Positions 6,137-12,907 of a stretch of DNA of 35,007 nt are shown here, in pieces (the first letter of the stretch is position 1; the number at the start of each line of letters is the position of its first letter). Below the pieces are notes generated by a model, which saw only the letters and a list, made by a program, of their open reading frames with translations, made no database searches and was not told the origin of the DNA. The DNA is from a virus: IMG/VR virus record IMGVR_UViG_3300008116_000208, positions 1 to 35,007 of that record. One strand, 5' to 3'. The translations under genes were made by a program, and so were the position numbers.

Positions 6137-6525
6137 TGGGCTCACCTATTAAAGATGGAAAAATTACCACACCTTATAAAAAAACAGGAAAAATGTGGTC
6201 AAAAGGTTATCACACTGGTGTCGACTATGCGTGCAAAGAAGGCACAGACATTATTGCCGTAGCTGATGGAAAAATTGAAAATGCATCTTGGGGAAAATCT
6301 TATGGAACCCAAATTGTGCAAAAAGTAACAGGTGGGTGGGTAATCTACGCTCACCTTTCAAAGTCTCTTGTTAAACCAGGAGACACAGTATTGAAGGGCC
6401 AACATATCGGGGAATCCGGTAACACTGGCAATTCATCTGGTCCTCATTTACATTTTGAAATGAGAGACAACATTCGCTGGTCTGCTGGGAAAGACATTGA
6501 CCCTAGCGCTGTATTAGCGTCGTAA
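6136..6525 (+). CDS. M23-family peptidase, probable endolysin
   Basis: The 129-residue protein is a single LytM/lysostaphin-type zinc peptidase domain that would cut peptidoglycan cross-bridges or stem peptides. Zinc ligands and catalytic residues are visible: His26 and Asp30 in 'YHTGVDYA', His73 in 'IYAHLS', and His104 and His106 in 'GPHLHFEMR'. The 'ADGKIENASWGKSYGTQI' and 'VKPGDTVLKGQHIGESGNTG' segments are also typical of the family. There is no signal peptide or separate wall-binding domain, so export would depend on a holin. The ATG shares a base with the upstream stop. The holin-like gene lies nearby, which supports a lysis role, although M23 domains also occur on phage tails. Confidence 0.88.
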   Translation: MGSPIKDGKITTPYKKTGKMWSKGYHTGVDYACKEGTDIIAVADGKIENASWGKSYGTQIVQKVTGGWVIYAHLSKSLVKPGDTVLKGQHIGESGNTGNSSGPHLHFEMRDNIRWSAGKDIDPSAVLAS

Positions 6526-6538
6526 TTTAAGATAAACT

Positions 6539-6567
6539 AATAGGGCGGGATAACCTCTCGCCCTATT
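6539..6567 (+). terminator. Hairpin after the endolysin gene
   Basis: A 12-bp stem (6539-6550 with 6556-6567) with one G-U pair encloses a TAACC loop. The outer stem is AATAGGGCG. There is no U-run after it, so it may be a weak terminator or a 5' leader hairpin for the 6586 gene. AGATAAACTA just upstream (6530-6539) is a possible -10 region. Confidence 0.55.
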
Positions 6568-6585
6568 GTCGACTTAGGAGATTTA

Positions 6586-6783
6586 ATGGCAACAACACCC
6601 AAAGCACCTACACCTACAGTAGTTTGCGATATTAGTGGTAAACAAGCTCATTACACAGTTCCAGCAGATAGATACCCAGAAGCTGCAGGAAACTATGCTT
6701 GGGATTGCTTACCTACACATTTAGGCGCTGCAGCAGCAAGAGGAGAATTTCCTTTAGCTGAACCAGGTGCATCAGAAGAATAA
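6586..6783 (+). CDS. 65-residue small protein, degenerate paralogue of the 6832 zinc-ribbon protein
   Basis: ATG 6586 follows AGGAG. The product has only two cysteines ('VVCDISGKQAHY' and 'WDCLPTHLG'). Its C-terminal half, 'CLPTHLGAAAARGEFPL', aligns by eye with 'CLPKHLLPRATRGDFKL' of the next gene, so the two arose by duplication and this copy has lost half of each CxxC pair. It is followed by a hairpin very similar to the one preceding it. The function is unknown; a zinc-binding ancestor is inferred. Confidence 0.7.
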   Translation: MATTPKAPTPTVVCDISGKQAHYTVPADRYPEAAGNYAWDCLPTHLGAAAARGEFPLAEPGASEE

Positions 6784-6790
6784 TTTAATT

Positions 6791-6820
6791 TATAGGGCAG
6801 ACTATCTGCCCTATATTTTT
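6791..6820 (+). terminator. Hairpin with U-run between the two paralogous small genes
   Basis: A 10-bp perfect stem, TATAGGGCAG (6791-6800) with its complement (6806-6815), encloses an ACTAT loop and is followed by TTTTT. It has intrinsic terminator shape. The AGGAG ribosome-binding site of the 6832 gene begins right after the U-run. Confidence 0.75.
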
Positions 6821-6831
6821 AGGAGATAAAT

Positions 6832-7017
6832 ATGGCGATTAAATGTGCAAATTGTGAAAATGACGCTCATTTTACAATGGCAGACCGTGGAGTTAGACCG
6901 GTAGATTATTGCAATCGTTGTTTACCAAAACATTTACTTCCTAGAGCAACACGTGGCGATTTTAAATTAAGAGACGAAACTAAAAAGAAAGCTTCCAAAG
7001 CCAAGGCTGAAGAATGA
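6832..7017 (+). CDS. 61-residue zinc-ribbon-like protein
   Basis: The product carries CxxC pairs 'KCANCEN' and 'YCNRCLP' about 20 residues apart, the layout of a small treble-clef or zinc-ribbon fold. A 'KHLLPRATRGDFKL' helix-strand and a lysine-rich disordered tail ('KKKASKAKAEE') follow. It is the intact paralogue of the 6586 product. Proteins of this type in phages usually bind nucleic acid or host transcription factors, but nothing here fixes the partner. Its stop codon overlaps the next start as ATGA (7014-7017), showing coupled translation. Confidence 0.75.
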   Translation: MAIKCANCENDAHFTMADRGVRPVDYCNRCLPKHLLPRATRGDFKLRDETKKKASKAKAEE

Positions 7018-7268
7018 AAACAACAAGGGTAAAAGCCAAACAGGCTCACCCTGTTCCTAATAAAGTAACAAATCCAACAGGCCCCTTTCCAAGAGAACTA
7101 TTTAAAGAATCTAAAATTGTTGATGATTATCAACCAGCTTTAAATGAAGATGGTATGGATTTTGAAAAAGGAGCTACGGCTCAAAATAATTTTAAACCAA
7201 TATACTTGTATTGCGGTGATTGCGACTCTAAAGTATTATCTACAAAAACTAACGAACATGAGTGTTAA
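7014..7268 (+). CDS. 84-residue hypothetical protein with C-terminal zinc-ribbon motif
   Basis: ATG 7014 overlaps the upstream TGA by four bases. The N-terminal 60 residues are basic, then acidic and proline-rich, probably disordered. The C-terminus, 'YLYCGDCDSKVLSTKTNEHEC', has a CxxC pair and a terminal HxC, enough for one zinc site. It is the third consecutive cysteine-pair protein in this cluster, suggesting a functional group. The stop overlaps the ATG of the 7268 gene by one base. I do not recognise a named family. Confidence 0.65.
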   Translation: MKTTRVKAKQAHPVPNKVTNPTGPFPRELFKESKIVDDYQPALNEDGMDFEKGATAQNNFKPIYLYCGDCDSKVLSTKTNEHEC

Positions 7269-7723
7269 TGGCTAGAAAACCTACAATTCCTTCTCTTGAA
7301 GAGTTGCGTAAAGATTCTCAAAAAGCAGTAGATAGATGGGCTTCTACATATCTAACTCCTGAAAGAGTAGATGATTTTAAAAAAACTATAACTGAGTCTG
7401 CTCCTGAAGATTATGAAGTAACCGATTCTAGAGAACCTGAAGATACTTCTTATACAACACAAACAGCACCTACTAAGAATCCTAAAAGACCTAGAGCTTT
7501 AAAACTTGCATATAGTAAACAAAGTGAAACTTTAGTAGTTAGATTTAGAGACGGAACTTGGTGGGGATACTACGGAGTTCCTGTTGAAATGTGGAACGAA
7601 TTAAAAGCTAGTGAATCTACTGGTGTATACTTAAAAGAATCTGGTTTAGACCAATGGCCAGATATGGGTGCATTTAATCCAGCAGAAATGTCTCCGGGAC
7701 CAAGGACTCAATTAAACAACTAA
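7268..7723 (+). CDS. KTSC-domain-like protein
   Basis: I place the start at ATG 7268, which shares a base with the upstream stop, rather than at an earlier GTG six bases before. The 151-residue protein has a charged, mostly disordered N-terminal half with many Glu, Asp, Pro and Thr residues. A C-terminal domain follows, about residues 80-135: 'LKLAYSKQSETLVVRFRDGTWWGYYGVPVEMW' (split here by domain limits), then 'STGVYLKESGLD'. This matches the KTSC fold (YxxxxxTLxVxFxxGxxYxYxxVP...SxGxYxx). KTSC is often fused to RNA-related or lysyl-tRNA synthetase-like proteins; its role in phages is unknown. The assignment rests on motif recall. Confidence 0.7.
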   Translation: MARKPTIPSLEELRKDSQKAVDRWASTYLTPERVDDFKKTITESAPEDYEVTDSREPEDTSYTTQTAPTKNPKRPRALKLAYSKQSETLVVRFRDGTWWGYYGVPVEMWNELKASESTGVYLKESGLDQWPDMGAFNPAEMSPGPRTQLNN

Positions 7724-7724
7724 T

Positions 7725-8006
7725 ATGAAAACAATCGGGCCACTATACGTTGATATTGTTAACTACGGAAAACGTGGTTTTATGCCTTTTATTGAAAAAG
7801 GCTGGACTAGCGAAATTGAACCTCCGTTTAGAAAAGGTAAATGTTTAGTATTTAGAGTTCCCTTTACTAGACCAGGGATTGCTTTAGGTGTGTTTGGTAA
7901 GTCAAGACTTGAAGAAGCCGAAGCCCTTTTATCTGCTATTGAAGGTAGAGTGATACCGTTATCTAAATGGTCTCAGGAGGGTGTAAGTGTTCAAGAAGAC
8001 TACTAA
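7725..8006 (+). CDS. 93-residue hypothetical protein
   Basis: ATG 7725 lies two bases after the preceding stop. The product is mixed alpha/beta with 'PLYVDIVNYGKRGFMPFIEKGW', 'RKGKCLVFRVPFTRPGIALGVFG' (each within a strand-rich half) and a short helix 'SRLEEAEALLSAIEGRVIP'. There is no signal, membrane segment or zinc motif. It ends 20 bases inside the next gene. I do not recognise a family; operon membership suggests an early or accessory function. Confidence 0.65.
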   Translation: MKTIGPLYVDIVNYGKRGFMPFIEKGWTSEIEPPFRKGKCLVFRVPFTRPGIALGVFGKSRLEEAEALLSAIEGRVIPLSKWSQEGVSVQEDY

Positions 8007-8232
8007 ATGGGATAAGCCATTTTCTGAAAAAATTAAAAAAAGAGTTTCTAAGATACCTACTGCTGAGCTAGATATGTGGGCTAGCCAATCTTTATATGAA
8101 CTTGGAAGATGCCTTTCAGCTTATGAAAAAAATAGAGAAGATGTTTATTTACAAGAAGCTCTTACTGGAGCAGAAGCTTTACATGCAGTTTTAGATGAAT
8201 TACATAATAGGACTATTAAGCCAACACGCTAA
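7987..8232 (+). CDS. 81-residue helical hypothetical protein
   Basis: GTG 7987 is preceded by a strong AGGAGGG site at a suitable distance, so this start is well supported even though it lies inside the previous gene. The product is basic at its N-terminus and then almost wholly helical ('TAELDMWASQSLYELGRCLSAYEK', 'EALTGAEALHAVLDELHNR'). It resembles small phage proteins made of two or three helices that act as adaptors or DNA-binding partners; this is only a structural impression. It is the last gene of the cluster before the terminator hairpin and the tRNAs. Confidence 0.65.
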   Translation: MFKKTTKWDKPFSEKIKKRVSKIPTAELDMWASQSLYELGRCLSAYEKNREDVYLQEALTGAEALHAVLDELHNRTIKPTR

Positions 8233-8320
8233 CTGATGTCGGAACGTCTACTATTAACGACTATATGTAATAATAGATATGCCTCTCTTCCTTTCTCTCC
8301 CGTGTGGTGGCGGCACTCTT

Positions 8321-8353
8321 ATGGCCTGGGTTAACTCCTAGGCCATTAGTTTT
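8321..8353 (+). terminator. Terminator hairpin before the tRNA genes
   Basis: A 10-bp stem (8321-8330 with 8337-8346, one G-U pair) with core ATGGCCT encloses a six-base loop and is followed by TAGTTTT. The 88 bases between the 7987 gene and this hairpin hold no open frame of note and may contain a promoter for the tRNAs. Confidence 0.65.
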
Positions 8354-8355
8354 AG

Positions 8356-8427
8356 GCCTCGATAGCACAGCGGTAGTGCATCCGCCTTGTAAGCGGAAGG
8401 TCGTCAGTTCAATCCTGACTCGAGGCT
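8356..8427 (+). tRNA. tRNA-Thr (anticodon UGU)
   Basis: The cloverleaf is complete. The acceptor stem GCCTCGA pairs with TCGAGGC. The D arm is 'GCACAGCGGTAGTGC', and the anticodon stem TCCGC pairs with GCGGA around loop CTTGTAA with anticodon TGT. The T arm is GTCAG-TTCAATC-CTGAC, followed by discriminator base T. CCA is not encoded. It reads ACA, a codon used very often in the Thr-rich structural genes of this window. Confidence 0.93.
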
Positions 8428-8433
8428 CTCTGA

Positions 8434-8506
8434 TGTCCTGTAGCTCAATTGGCAGAGCACTCGACTGTTAATCGAGTGGTTATTGGTTCGAGTCCAATCA
8501 GGACAG
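8434..8506 (+). tRNA. tRNA-Asn (anticodon GUU)
   Basis: The acceptor stem TGTCCTG pairs fully with CAGGACA, and the discriminator is G. The D arm is 'GCTCAATTGGCAGAGC', and the anticodon stem CTCGA pairs with TCGAG around loop CTGTTAA with anticodon GTT. The T arm is ATTGG-TTCGAGT-CCAAT. CCA is not encoded. It reads AAC and AAT, both frequent in the fibre and capsid genes. It lies six bases after tRNA-Thr. Confidence 0.93.
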
Positions 8507-8550
8507 CATATTGGTTAAACTTAAACTATCGTGTTAAAGAATTGGAAAAA

Positions 8551-10146
8551 ATGAACGAGCCAGAATTAGAACTTCTTGAAGAGAACGAAGAGCTTTTAGA
8601 AGAAGAGTTTGAAGAAGATGAAGATGACCTTCCTCCCGAAGAGGAAGACGAACTTGATGAGTTATCTAAAGAATTTGTTATTAAATTAGTAGATAGAACT
8701 ATGCAGTTTATGGAAGCCCTTGTTGGCCATGACCTTCACCCATATCAAAAACCTTTAGCACGTCGAATTATTGAATCTGTAATTATTAATGATGGTGAAG
8801 AAGTAACCGCTCTAGCTGCACGTCAATCAGGTAAATCTGAAACTATTGCTAATACAGTTGTTACTCTCATGGTTTTATTACCAAGACTTGCAAAGATGTA
8901 TCCAGATTTACTAGGTAGATTTAAAACTGGTATCTGGGTAGGAATGTTTGCTCCAGTTGAAGGTCAGGTTGAAACTTTATTTGGACGCGCTGTTAACAGG
9001 CTTACTAGTGAAAGAGCGCAAGAAATATTAGGTGACCCAGAAATAGATGACAGCCTTGGTAAAGTTCCCGGAGTTACTAGACAGATTAAATTAAAGAACT
9101 CTGGTTCTACTTTAATGATGATGACAGCTAACCCAAGAGCAAAAATTGAATCTAAATCTTTTCATCTTATTGTTATTGACGAGTGTCAAGAAGCAGATGA
9201 CTTTGTAGTATCTAAATCTATTTCTCCCATGTTGGCTTATTACTCAGGAACTATGGTTAAAACTGGTACTCCAACTACAAGTAAAAATAACTTTTACAGG
9301 TCTATTCAATTAAATAAGAGAAGACAAACAACTCGAGGCAGTAGACAAAACCACTTTGAATGGGATTGGCGCGAAGTAGCTAAAGTAAATCAAAACTACG
9401 GAAAATTCATTAAACGAGAAACTTTACGTATTGGTGAAGAATCTGACGAATTCCAAATGTCTTATTCTTGTAAATGGCTACTTGAAAGAGGAATGTTTGT
9501 AACTTCTACAATTATGGACGAACTTGGAGATACTTCTCAAGAAATTGTCAAGGCTTGGCATCGTAGCCCTGTAGTAGTTGGAATTGACCCAGCAAGAAAA
9601 CTAGATTCAACTGTAGTTACTGTTGTATGGGTTGATTGGGATAGACCAGATGAGTTTGGTTATTTTGACCACAGAATTCTTAATTGGCTTGAAATTCAAG
9701 GCGATGATTGGGAAGACCAGTATTTTCAAATAGTTAACTTCCTTTCTGCATACGATGTGATAGCTGTTGGAGTTGATGCAAACGGAGTTGGAGATGCAGT
9801 AGCCCAACGTCTTAAGCTTTTGCTTCCAGGAGCCGAAGTTCACTCTCTAGGCAGTAGCCAACCAGAGCAGTCAAAACGTTGGAAACATTTAAAGGCTTTA
9901 ATTGATAGAAGGATGGTCGGTTGGCCAGCTCATGCAAAGACTAGACGATTAAGAACCTGGAAACGTTTCTACCAACAGATGACTGATTTAGAAACTAAAT
10001 TTACTGGACCTAACTTTTTAGCCAAAGCCCCCGATGAAGCCCATGCTCATGATGACTTTGCTGACAGTTTGGCTATCGCTTGTAGTCTCACATTAGATTT
10101 AACAATGCCCTCAGTAGAGGTCAGTTCATCGCCTTTTTACAGGTAA
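8551..10146 (+). CDS. terL: Terminase large subunit
   Basis: TerL is the ATPase-nuclease motor that packages DNA into the prohead. The reading frame opens upstream inside tRNA-Asn, so I place the start at ATG 8551, giving 531 residues. Residues 1-40 are very acidic, with 23 Glu or Asp. The ATPase domain shows a Walker A-type motif 'AARQSGKSET' near residue 90 and Walker B 'LIVIDE' at 206-211, followed by 'TGTPTT' as the coupling motif. The C-terminal RNase H-like nuclease has its acidic residues in 'VGIDPARKLDST' (Asp346), 'VGVDANGVGD' (Asp409) and 'AHDDFADSLAIAC'. It opens the head module, with portal, scaffold and capsid genes downstream. No small terminase is recognisable nearby. Confidence 0.96.
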   Translation: MNEPELELLEENEELLEEEFEEDEDDLPPEEEDELDELSKEFVIKLVDRTMQFMEALVGHDLHPYQKPLARRIIESVIINDGEEVTALAARQSGKSETIANTVVTLMVLLPRLAKMYPDLLGRFKTGIWVGMFAPVEGQVETLFGRAVNRLTSERAQEILGDPEIDDSLGKVPGVTRQIKLKNSGSTLMMMTANPRAKIESKSFHLIVIDECQEADDFVVSKSISPMLAYYSGTMVKTGTPTTSKNNFYRSIQLNKRRQTTRGSRQNHFEWDWREVAKVNQNYGKFIKRETLRIGEESDEFQMSYSCKWLLERGMFVTSTIMDELGDTSQEIVKAWHRSPVVVGIDPARKLDSTVVTVVWVDWDRPDEFGYFDHRILNWLEIQGDDWEDQYFQIVNFLSAYDVIAVGVDANGVGDAVAQRLKLLLPGAEVHSLGSSQPEQSKRWKHLKALIDRRMVGWPAHAKTRRLRTWKRFYQQMTDLETKFTGPNFLAKAPDEAHAHDDFADSLAIACSLTLDLTMPSVEVSSSPFYR

Positions 10147-10153
10147 ACTTGAT

Positions 10154-10206
10154 TTTAGCCTGACATAAAGGTAAAAAAGCAGAACACTTTTATTAAGGTA
10201 CCTTAA
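10154..10206 (+). promoter_or_regulatory. Intergenic region with TTTAGCCTGA motif and 14-bp palindrome
   Basis: The gap after terL contains TTTAGCCTGA (10154-10163), a one-base variant of the decamer at 5410 and 12799. It also holds a perfect palindrome, TTAAGGTACCTTAA (10193-10206), 22 bases before the next ATG. The palindrome could be an operator for a dimeric regulator. No terminator is visible. Confidence 0.4.
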
Positions 10207-10228
10207 ATAGAAATATGGAGTTTTAAAT

Positions 10229-10627
10229 ATGGCAATTGCACCAGCGCCTAAATTTCCAGAGCGCCCAGGTAATATCTATGACCGTAAAATGGCCGGAGCA
10301 ATTCCTGGTCAACGTGGACCTCTTCGTTTTGAAGAAGGATTAGCAACAGACACAGATATTCCACAGGAATTCTCTAACGGAGCCTCTCAAGGTTACACAC
10401 CTGCAGCAGGACGTCCAAATCGTAATGCACCAGTTCACACTAAGCCAGCCGAAGAAACAATGCGCGAACGTGCACATGTTGGTTCAGCAGCTTGGGTAGA
10501 GGCACCAAATACTCTACAAGAATTTGCTACTGGTTCATTTGCTGATTATGCAGAAAACAAAATTGAAGAAGTTTTCCGCGATGGTTCACATCAACAACGT
10601 TTGAACCCTTCAGTAGTACAAGACTAG
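10229..10627 (+). CDS. Head-module protein of unknown function, 132 residues
   Basis: ATG 10229 follows a GGAG site. The product is hydrophilic and low-complexity in its first half ('APAPKFPERPGNIYDRKM', 'PGQRGPLRFEEGL'), with many Pro, Gly and Asn residues. It has a short helical C-terminal region, 'SFADYAENKIEEVFRDGSHQQ'. Such disordered proteins between terminase and portal are common in actinophages, but I cannot name a function. Candidates are a minor virion protein or packaging accessory. It is followed by a long hairpin, so its transcript may be partly separate from the next gene. Confidence 0.65.
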   Translation: MAIAPAPKFPERPGNIYDRKMAGAIPGQRGPLRFEEGLATDTDIPQEFSNGASQGYTPAAGRPNRNAPVHTKPAEETMRERAHVGSAAWVEAPNTLQEFATGSFADYAENKIEEVFRDGSHQQRLNPSVVQD

Positions 10628-10640
10628 TAATCTCACTTAA

Positions 10641-10685
10641 CCTGTCTAACTAACTTGTGTATTGCAAGTTGGTCAGGCAGGTTTT
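10641..10685 (+). terminator. Long 17-bp stem hairpin with U-run
   Basis: The left arm (10641-10657) begins CCTGTCTAACT and the right arm (10665-10681) ends GGTCAGGCAGG. They pair over 17 positions with three G-U pairs and a seven-base loop, followed by TTTT. This is the longest stem in the window and would act as a terminator or transcript stabiliser. Confidence 0.75.
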
Positions 10686-10700
10686 GGAGCTTGAGGACAT

Positions 10701-11009
10701 ATGGCATTAATTTCAGGTAAAGAAGTAAAAGAGGGCCCTAAGCAGTTACCTGCTAACCCTAAAATGTGGAACATGCTTACTATGCAAGCACGTACTAAAT
10801 TTAATGTTTATCCTTCTCCAGCAGCAGCTCACTGGGTTCACGCTCGTTATACTCAAATGGGTGGAAAATTTGTTCAATCTAAAAAAGAAATAGACCCAAG
10901 ATTTAGAGATTATGCAAAAGAAAAGCAAGACAAGATTAAAGAAGAACAAAATAAAAAAGTAACTAAGCCTGTTGGCAAAGGTCAACTTAAAGGCCAACGT
11001 CACAGATAA
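10701..11009 (+). CDS. Small basic protein of a marine-phage type, 102 residues
   Basis: ATG 10701 follows a GAGG site. The central part, 'WNMLTMQARTKFNVYPSPAA', then 'AHWVHARYTQMGGKF', matches a small domain (Y-P-S-x-x-A...W...Y...G-G) that I have seen in many aquatic phage proteins of unknown role. The C-terminal third is a lysine- and glutamate-rich helix with a basic Gly/Arg tail ('GKGQLKGQRHR'). Between terminase and portal it could be a DNA-binding packaging accessory, but that is inference. It has no zinc motif or membrane segment. Confidence 0.65.
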   Translation: MALISGKEVKEGPKQLPANPKMWNMLTMQARTKFNVYPSPAAAHWVHARYTQMGGKFVQSKKEIDPRFRDYAKEKQDKIKEEQNKKVTKPVGKGQLKGQRHR

Positions 11010-11078
11010 CCGTGGCGAAAAATATTAGTACAGTTAATAGTGCTAAGATATAACAAATAGTTTGGAGAGGATTAATAG

Positions 11079-12785
11079 GTGACAAGCGGCCTAGACTTTT
11101 CCCCTCCTAGTTATAGGGCAGCGTCTTCTGATTTAACAATCTCTATATCCCCTCTTGGATTAGTAGAATTAGCTGATGAAGAATTTGAGGTTCACGGTCC
11201 TCGTCTAAACCGTTATTCATTGAACTGGGCTATGTACCTAGGTCATCATTATTCTTATCGCCGTCAAACTGGTGAAACCCAAATGGTGCTCAATTATTAC
11301 AGAGCATTCACAGATTTTATTATTAACTTTACATTTAGTAAAGGTGTTCAATTTAGAAGCCCTAAAGAAACAGAAGCAATTGTTCCAGATTTATTAGAAC
11401 GTGTATGGGAAGTAGATAACAACAAAGCAACAGTACTTTGGGAAATTGGTCAACAAGGTGGAGTATCTGGTGATTGCTTTATTAAAGTTGCATACGAAGA
11501 AGCATGGGTAGACCCAGCAGGTCGTCAACACCCAGGACGTGTTCGCGTTCTTCCATTAAACTCTTCTTTTTGTTTTCCAGAATTCCATCCACATGACCGT
11601 GAACGTTTAATTAGATTTAAACTAAAGTATCGTTTCTGGGGCACATCTCTAGAAGGTACACGTCAAGTATTTACTTATACTGAAATCTTGACTGATGACA
11701 TTATTGAAGAATACATTAATGATGAACTTATTGACTCACGTCCAAATCCACTTGGTGTTATTCCAGTTATCCATATTCCTAACATTCGTATTTCAGGTTC
11801 TCCTTGGGGCCTATCTGATTGCAATGACATTATTCCAATTAATAGAACTTACAACGAAGTAGCAACTGACATTGCTGACATTGTTAATTACCACGCTGCT
11901 CCAGTAACTGTAATCATTGGCGCTAAAGCATCTCAATTAGAAAAAGGTGCTAATAAAGTATGGGGCGGTCTACCAAAAGATGCAAAGGTAGAAAATCTAG
12001 AAGGTGGCGCACAAGGTCTTAAAGGTGCAATGGATTTCCTTGCAATGATGAAAAAAGCAATGCATGAAATGGTCGGTGTACCAGAGACTGCTCTTGGACA
12101 AGCACAACCTATTTCAAATACATCAGGTGTTGCTTTGTCTATTCAGTTCCAACCTTTGATGAATCGTTACCACCAAAAGATTGTTCAATACGCTCATGGA
12201 TTAGAGCGCATTAATGAACTTATATTATTGAACTTAGCGGTAAAAGAACCAGAAACCTTTACTTGGGACCCTAATACTGACGTAGAACTAAAAGAAGGTC
12301 AAACTCCACAACTAGATACCAACGACCAATTAACATACCGTTCTTACGTACACTTCCCACAACCACTTCCATTAGACAAGTTAATTGCTCTTAATGAAAT
12401 TCAATCATTGCTATCTCTTGGCTTAGAGTCAAAAGAAGGTGCTTTACGAGTTTTGGGTGAAGAATTCCCAGCAGAGAAATTGAATGAAATCCGTAAAGAA
12501 CTTCAAGACGATGCAGTAGCCGATGGTGCTCTAAAACTTCTACAGACTCAAATTGAACAAGAAATTATGGAACTAACAGGAACTATGCCACCTCCAGAAC
12601 CAGGGGCTCCTAGTGCTGGTAAAGGCGCTGGGGCAGGTATGCCTACTCCTATGGTTCCTCCAACCCTTGATGATGCAGCCATGGCTTCAAAACTAGGCGA
12701 GACTTCATTAAGGACACAGTTAGTAACTAAAGCTTACGGTACAAAACTTCCTCAACGAAGAGTTCCGCAAGAATACGAAAAATAG
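11079..12785 (+). CDS. Portal protein
   Basis: GTG 11079 with a GGAGAGG site gives 568 residues. Portal proteins form the dodecameric ring through which DNA enters and to which the tail attaches. The protein has the SPP1/Gp6-like pattern. This includes an N-terminal region with 'NYYRAFTDFIINFTFSKGV', a wing with 'GQQGGVSGDCFIKVAYEEAW', and beta-rich crown strands. 'LGVIPVIHIPNI' precedes a conserved stem ('WGLSDCNDIIPINRTYNEVA'). A long helix with 'MVGVPETALGQAQPISNTSG' and 'ALSIQFQPLM' follows. The C-terminal tail is Pro/Gly/Ala-rich. Its place between terminase and scaffold/capsid supports the call. Confidence 0.92.
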   Translation: MTSGLDFSPPSYRAASSDLTISISPLGLVELADEEFEVHGPRLNRYSLNWAMYLGHHYSYRRQTGETQMVLNYYRAFTDFIINFTFSKGVQFRSPKETEAIVPDLLERVWEVDNNKATVLWEIGQQGGVSGDCFIKVAYEEAWVDPAGRQHPGRVRVLPLNSSFCFPEFHPHDRERLIRFKLKYRFWGTSLEGTRQVFTYTEILTDDIIEEYINDELIDSRPNPLGVIPVIHIPNIRISGSPWGLSDCNDIIPINRTYNEVATDIADIVNYHAAPVTVIIGAKASQLEKGANKVWGGLPKDAKVENLEGGAQGLKGAMDFLAMMKKAMHEMVGVPETALGQAQPISNTSGVALSIQFQPLMNRYHQKIVQYAHGLERINELILLNLAVKEPETFTWDPNTDVELKEGQTPQLDTNDQLTYRSYVHFPQPLPLDKLIALNEIQSLLSLGLESKEGALRVLGEEFPAEKLNEIRKELQDDAVADGALKLLQTQIEQEIMELTGTMPPPEPGAPSAGKGAGAGMPTPMVPPTLDDAAMASKLGETSLRTQLVTKAYGTKLPQRRVPQEYEK

Positions 12786-12798
12786 GTAAAATAAGCAT

Positions 12799-12842
12799 TT
12801 TAGGCTGAAAATTTCGTGTTGTAAGGCAAAATTAAATATAGA
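12799..12842 (+). promoter_or_regulatory. Intergenic region with TTTAGGCTGA motif and possible -10 box
   Basis: In the 122-base gap before the scaffold gene lies TTTAGGCTGA (12799-12808), the same decamer as at 5410. A -10-like TATAGA follows at 12837-12842. This could be the start of the scaffold-capsid transcript. I cannot identify a convincing -35 box. Confidence 0.35.
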
Positions 12843-12907
12843 TAGAAACGTTTGGTCAAATGTGTTATTAATTCGGAAAACGACCCAGAGGACACTAAGG
12901 ATAAACT

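Noticed and set aside
8449-8550. Upstream extension of the terminase frame
   Set aside because: It begins inside tRNA-Asn, and the first plausible initiator after the tRNA is ATG 8551.
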